Below, piece by piece: positions 6,805-7,427 of a stretch of DNA of 7,427 nt. Source of the stretch: Candidatus Methylomirabilota bacterium. GTDB lineage: Bacteria; Methylomirabilota; Methylomirabilia; Methylomirabilales; CSP1-5. The position numbers and the translations under genes were made by a program. Under the pieces are notes generated by a model. That model saw only the letters and a list, made by a program, of their open reading frames with translations, was not told where the DNA came from and ran no database searches. Each line of letters starts with the position of its first letter. Position 1 is the stretch's first letter. The stretch spans positions 1-7,427 of the forward strand of contig JAKEGQ010000286.1 of NCBI GenBank assembly GCA_022615475.1, written 5' to 3'.

Positions 6805-6911
6805 CCCACCCCGCGCAATCCCGACCCGAGGGGTCGCTCGTAGAAAATGGAAGGACTGTGGTGAGAGGAGAGGACAGCAAACAATAACAGACTCAAGAGG
6901 GGGGGCAAGCC

Positions 6912-7103
6912 ATGACGGAGATCAAGAGGACGCTTCGCGCATGCCTTGGACTGGTGCTCATCGGGGCCCTGGTTTCAATCTCTGCTCCCGGGCTGGCGCT
7001 GGCGCAGAGACCGGTTACGCCCAGGCCGCTCACCCCCATACTTTCGCACTTGCGCAATTGCGCAAACGTGATATGGGTGAGGGGGGCGAGTCTTGACAAT
7101 TAA
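6912..7103 (+). CDS. Short exported peptide or truncated secreted-protein gene
   Basis: This is a 63-codon ORF on the opposite strand to its neighbours. A strong purine SD (AGAGGGGGGG, ending six bases before the ATG) supports translation. Residues 1-31 are a textbook signal peptide: MTEIKRTLR, a hydrophobic core, and a likely cut at ALA|Q. The predicted mature part is only about 32 residues, beginning QRPVTPRPLTP. From about residue 40 it is encoded by the imperfect palindrome at 7030-7085, so its sequence looks dictated by the repeat rather than by selection on protein. The most economical reading is the start of a secreted-protein gene interrupted or truncated by a palindromic element. A genuine small secreted peptide cannot be excluded. 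No family was recognised. Confidence 0.45.
   Translation: MTEIKRTLRACLGLVLIGALVSISAPGLALAQRPVTPRPLTPILSHLRNCANVIWVRGASLDN
7030..7085. repeat. Imperfect palindrome with TTGCGCAA tandem core
   Basis: The outer arms CTCACCC(CC)ATA near 7030-7040 and TATGGGTGAG near 7072-7081 pair apart from a two-base bulge. CAC (7047-7049) pairs with GTG (7068-7070), and the centre TTGCGCAATTGCGCAA (7050-7065) is a perfect 16-bp palindrome made of two copies of the self-complementary octamer TTGCGCAA. The whole could fold into a long hairpin or extrude as a cruciform. It resembles dispersed palindromic repeat elements, but copy number cannot be seen from one window. Confidence 0.6.
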
Positions 7104-7117
7104 CATTTTCTCGCCCC
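7083..7117. repeat. Hairpin GGGGCGAG / CTCGCCCC
   Basis: Perfect 8-bp arms (7083-7090 and 7110-7117) flank a 19-nt AT-rich loop that contains TTGACA and the stop codon of the short ORF. No T-run follows on either strand, so a classical terminator is not supported. It directly abuts the palindrome at 7030-7085 and may belong to the same element. Confidence 0.45.
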
Positions 7118-7140
7118 TCTGCGTTCGCCCAGCACAAACC

Positions 7141-7176
7141 AAAAAGCACCGGGGGGGCATAGCCCTGCCCGGTGCT
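7141..7176 (-). terminator. Intrinsic terminator for the minus-strand regulator gene
   Basis: The arms AGCACCGGG (7145-7153) and CCCGGTGCT (7168-7176) form a perfect 9-bp stem, extended inside by GGGC/GCCC around ATA. Read on the minus strand, the hairpin is followed directly by TTTTT (from AAAAA at 7141-7145). It has the layout of a rho-independent terminator, about 160 bp past the stop of the partial regulator gene. On the plus strand the hairpin lacks a T-run. Confidence 0.65.
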
Positions 7177-7234
7177 CTAACACTGCCGGGGTCGTCCTCC
7201 CCGCATTTCCACCTTGCGAAATCACCCTCGCCTA

Positions 7235-7266
7235 CAGGCCCAAAAGTGCCCCTACTTTTGGCCCTG
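7235..7266. repeat. Hairpin CAGG-C-CCAAAAGT / ACTTTTGG-C-CCTG
   Basis: A 12-bp stem with a single C/C mismatch and a six-base loop (GCCCCT at 7248-7253). No T-run follows on either strand. It lies in the 3' region of the minus-strand regulator gene, before the intrinsic terminator, and could protect the transcript end or be a binding site; neither is shown. Confidence 0.45.
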
Positions 7267-7288
7267 GGTATCAATGGTTTGACAACGT

Positions 7289-7320
7289 GAGAGGTGAGAG
7301 GAGGGGAGAGGGGAGGGGTA
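7289..7320 (+). repeat. Polypurine tract with clustered G4 runs
   Basis: GGGG runs at 7303-7306, 7310-7313 and 7315-7318, with GG at 7300-7301, lie in an almost pure purine stretch on the plus strand (C/T-rich in the minus-strand transcript). It lies just past the stop codon of the regulator gene. A two-tier quadruplex or triplex is conceivable. A similar GAGAGGAGAGG stretch lies at about 6860-6875. Confidence 0.35.
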
Positions 7321-7332
7321 AGATGAGCGCTG

Positions 7333-7427
7333 TCAGGCGGCTGATCCCGTGTCGACTTGCCACCCAGGGAACACAAGGACCGCAGGGTGGCACTTGAGCG
7401 CACGAGCGAGGACCTTGGCCCGCTCCA
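7333..7427 (-). CDS. C-terminal fragment of an XRE-type helix-turn-helix regulator (partial)
   Basis: The last 30 codons of a minus-strand gene enter from the right edge and end at TGA (7333-7335). The translation ERAKVLARALKCHPAVLVFPGW followed by QVDTGSAA matches the final helix of Cro/C1 (XRE)-type HTH domains, where a helix such as LAxALxVHPAxLLFPxW closes the domain. Third codon positions are strongly G/C, as in the neighbouring true genes. The DNA-recognition helices lie outside the window, so the assignment rests on this short tail. An intrinsic terminator lies downstream on the same strand. Its 3' end also contains an 8-bp inverted repeat, TGCCACCC (7358-7365) / GGGTGGCA (7385-7392). 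It could regulate nearby genes; nothing here shows this. Confidence 0.5.
   Translation of the reverse strand, partial: ERAKVLARALKCHPAVLVFPGWQVDTGSAA

Larger units (their letters stand above)
6594..6911. other. Divergent intergenic region
   Basis: This 318-bp region separates the minus-strand operon from the plus-strand short ORF. It contains a minus-strand promoter candidate (6653-6681), a short palindrome over its -35 box, an 8-bp inverted repeat (6696-6703 / 6739-6746), a plus-strand promoter candidate near 6778-6804, and a hairpin CGACCC-GAG-GGGTCG at 6822-6836. A GA-rich leader then runs up to the ATG at 6912. No convincing gene was found inside it. Confidence 0.6.

Noticed and set aside
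7094..7099. TTGACA as a plus-strand -35 box
   Set aside because: No acceptable -10 sequence lies 16-18 bp downstream, and it sits in a hairpin loop.
7030..7266. CRISPR array or riboswitch in the hairpin-rich region
   Set aside because: There are no regularly spaced direct repeats, and no conserved riboswitch core that I recognise.
7323..7397. Plus-strand 24-codon ORF after a GA-rich SD-like tract
   Set aside because: It overlaps the better-supported HTH tail on the other strand. The tract is a general polypurine run, and the peptide shows no export or family feature.
6975..7403. Minus-strand open frame of 142 codons
   Set aside because: It is low-complexity Pro/Ser/Arg sequence running through the terminator hairpin and palindrome. 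The neighbouring frame gives the HTH-like tail instead.

Overview
The window is GC-rich bacterial chromosome, with almost all coding on the minus strand. It has no phage, transposase, tRNA or rRNA features. The two housekeeping genes at the left, RNase III (rnc) followed by SMC (smc), lie in the rnc-smc order seen in many bacteria. Base composition, secreted NHL/PKD proteins and the style of the genes would fit an environmental lineage such as NC10/Methylomirabilota or a neighbouring deep proteobacterial-like phylum. That placement is an impression, not something the sequence proves.

Layout from right to left, the direction of transcription for most genes. At the right edge is the last 30 codons of a minus-strand gene that look like the end of an XRE-type helix-turn-helix regulator. 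An intrinsic terminator for the minus strand lies about 160 bp beyond its stop. Between this and position 6912 is a hairpin-rich stretch with a short plus-strand ORF (6912-7103). That ORF encodes a convincing signal peptide and then runs into an imperfect palindrome of about 55 bp. From 6594 to 6911 is a divergent intergenic region with candidate promoters, a palindrome over a -35 box and an 8-bp inverted repeat with 43-bp centre spacing.

From 6593 down to 1650 is a tight four-gene minus-strand unit: a secreted six-bladed NHL-type propeller with Ig-like and PKD domains, a small protein, a lipoprotein with a carboxypeptidase-regulatory-like domain, and a secreted protein with the zinc phospholipase C/P1 nuclease fold. 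Gaps are 6 bp, 10 bp and a 4-bp ATGA overlap. The small protein is a stand-alone version of the C-terminal domain of the propeller protein, and both end in a D-G-[IV]-W-R-I-R motif. Together the genes look like an undescribed exported system: a probable metal-dependent hydrolase, a lipid-anchored beta-sandwich protein and a multi-domain beta-rich scaffold. Its substrate cannot be read from the sequence.

From 1550 to 1 are rnc and the first 217 codons of smc, separated by a 192-bp spacer that holds a good sigma70-like promoter and a structured leader.
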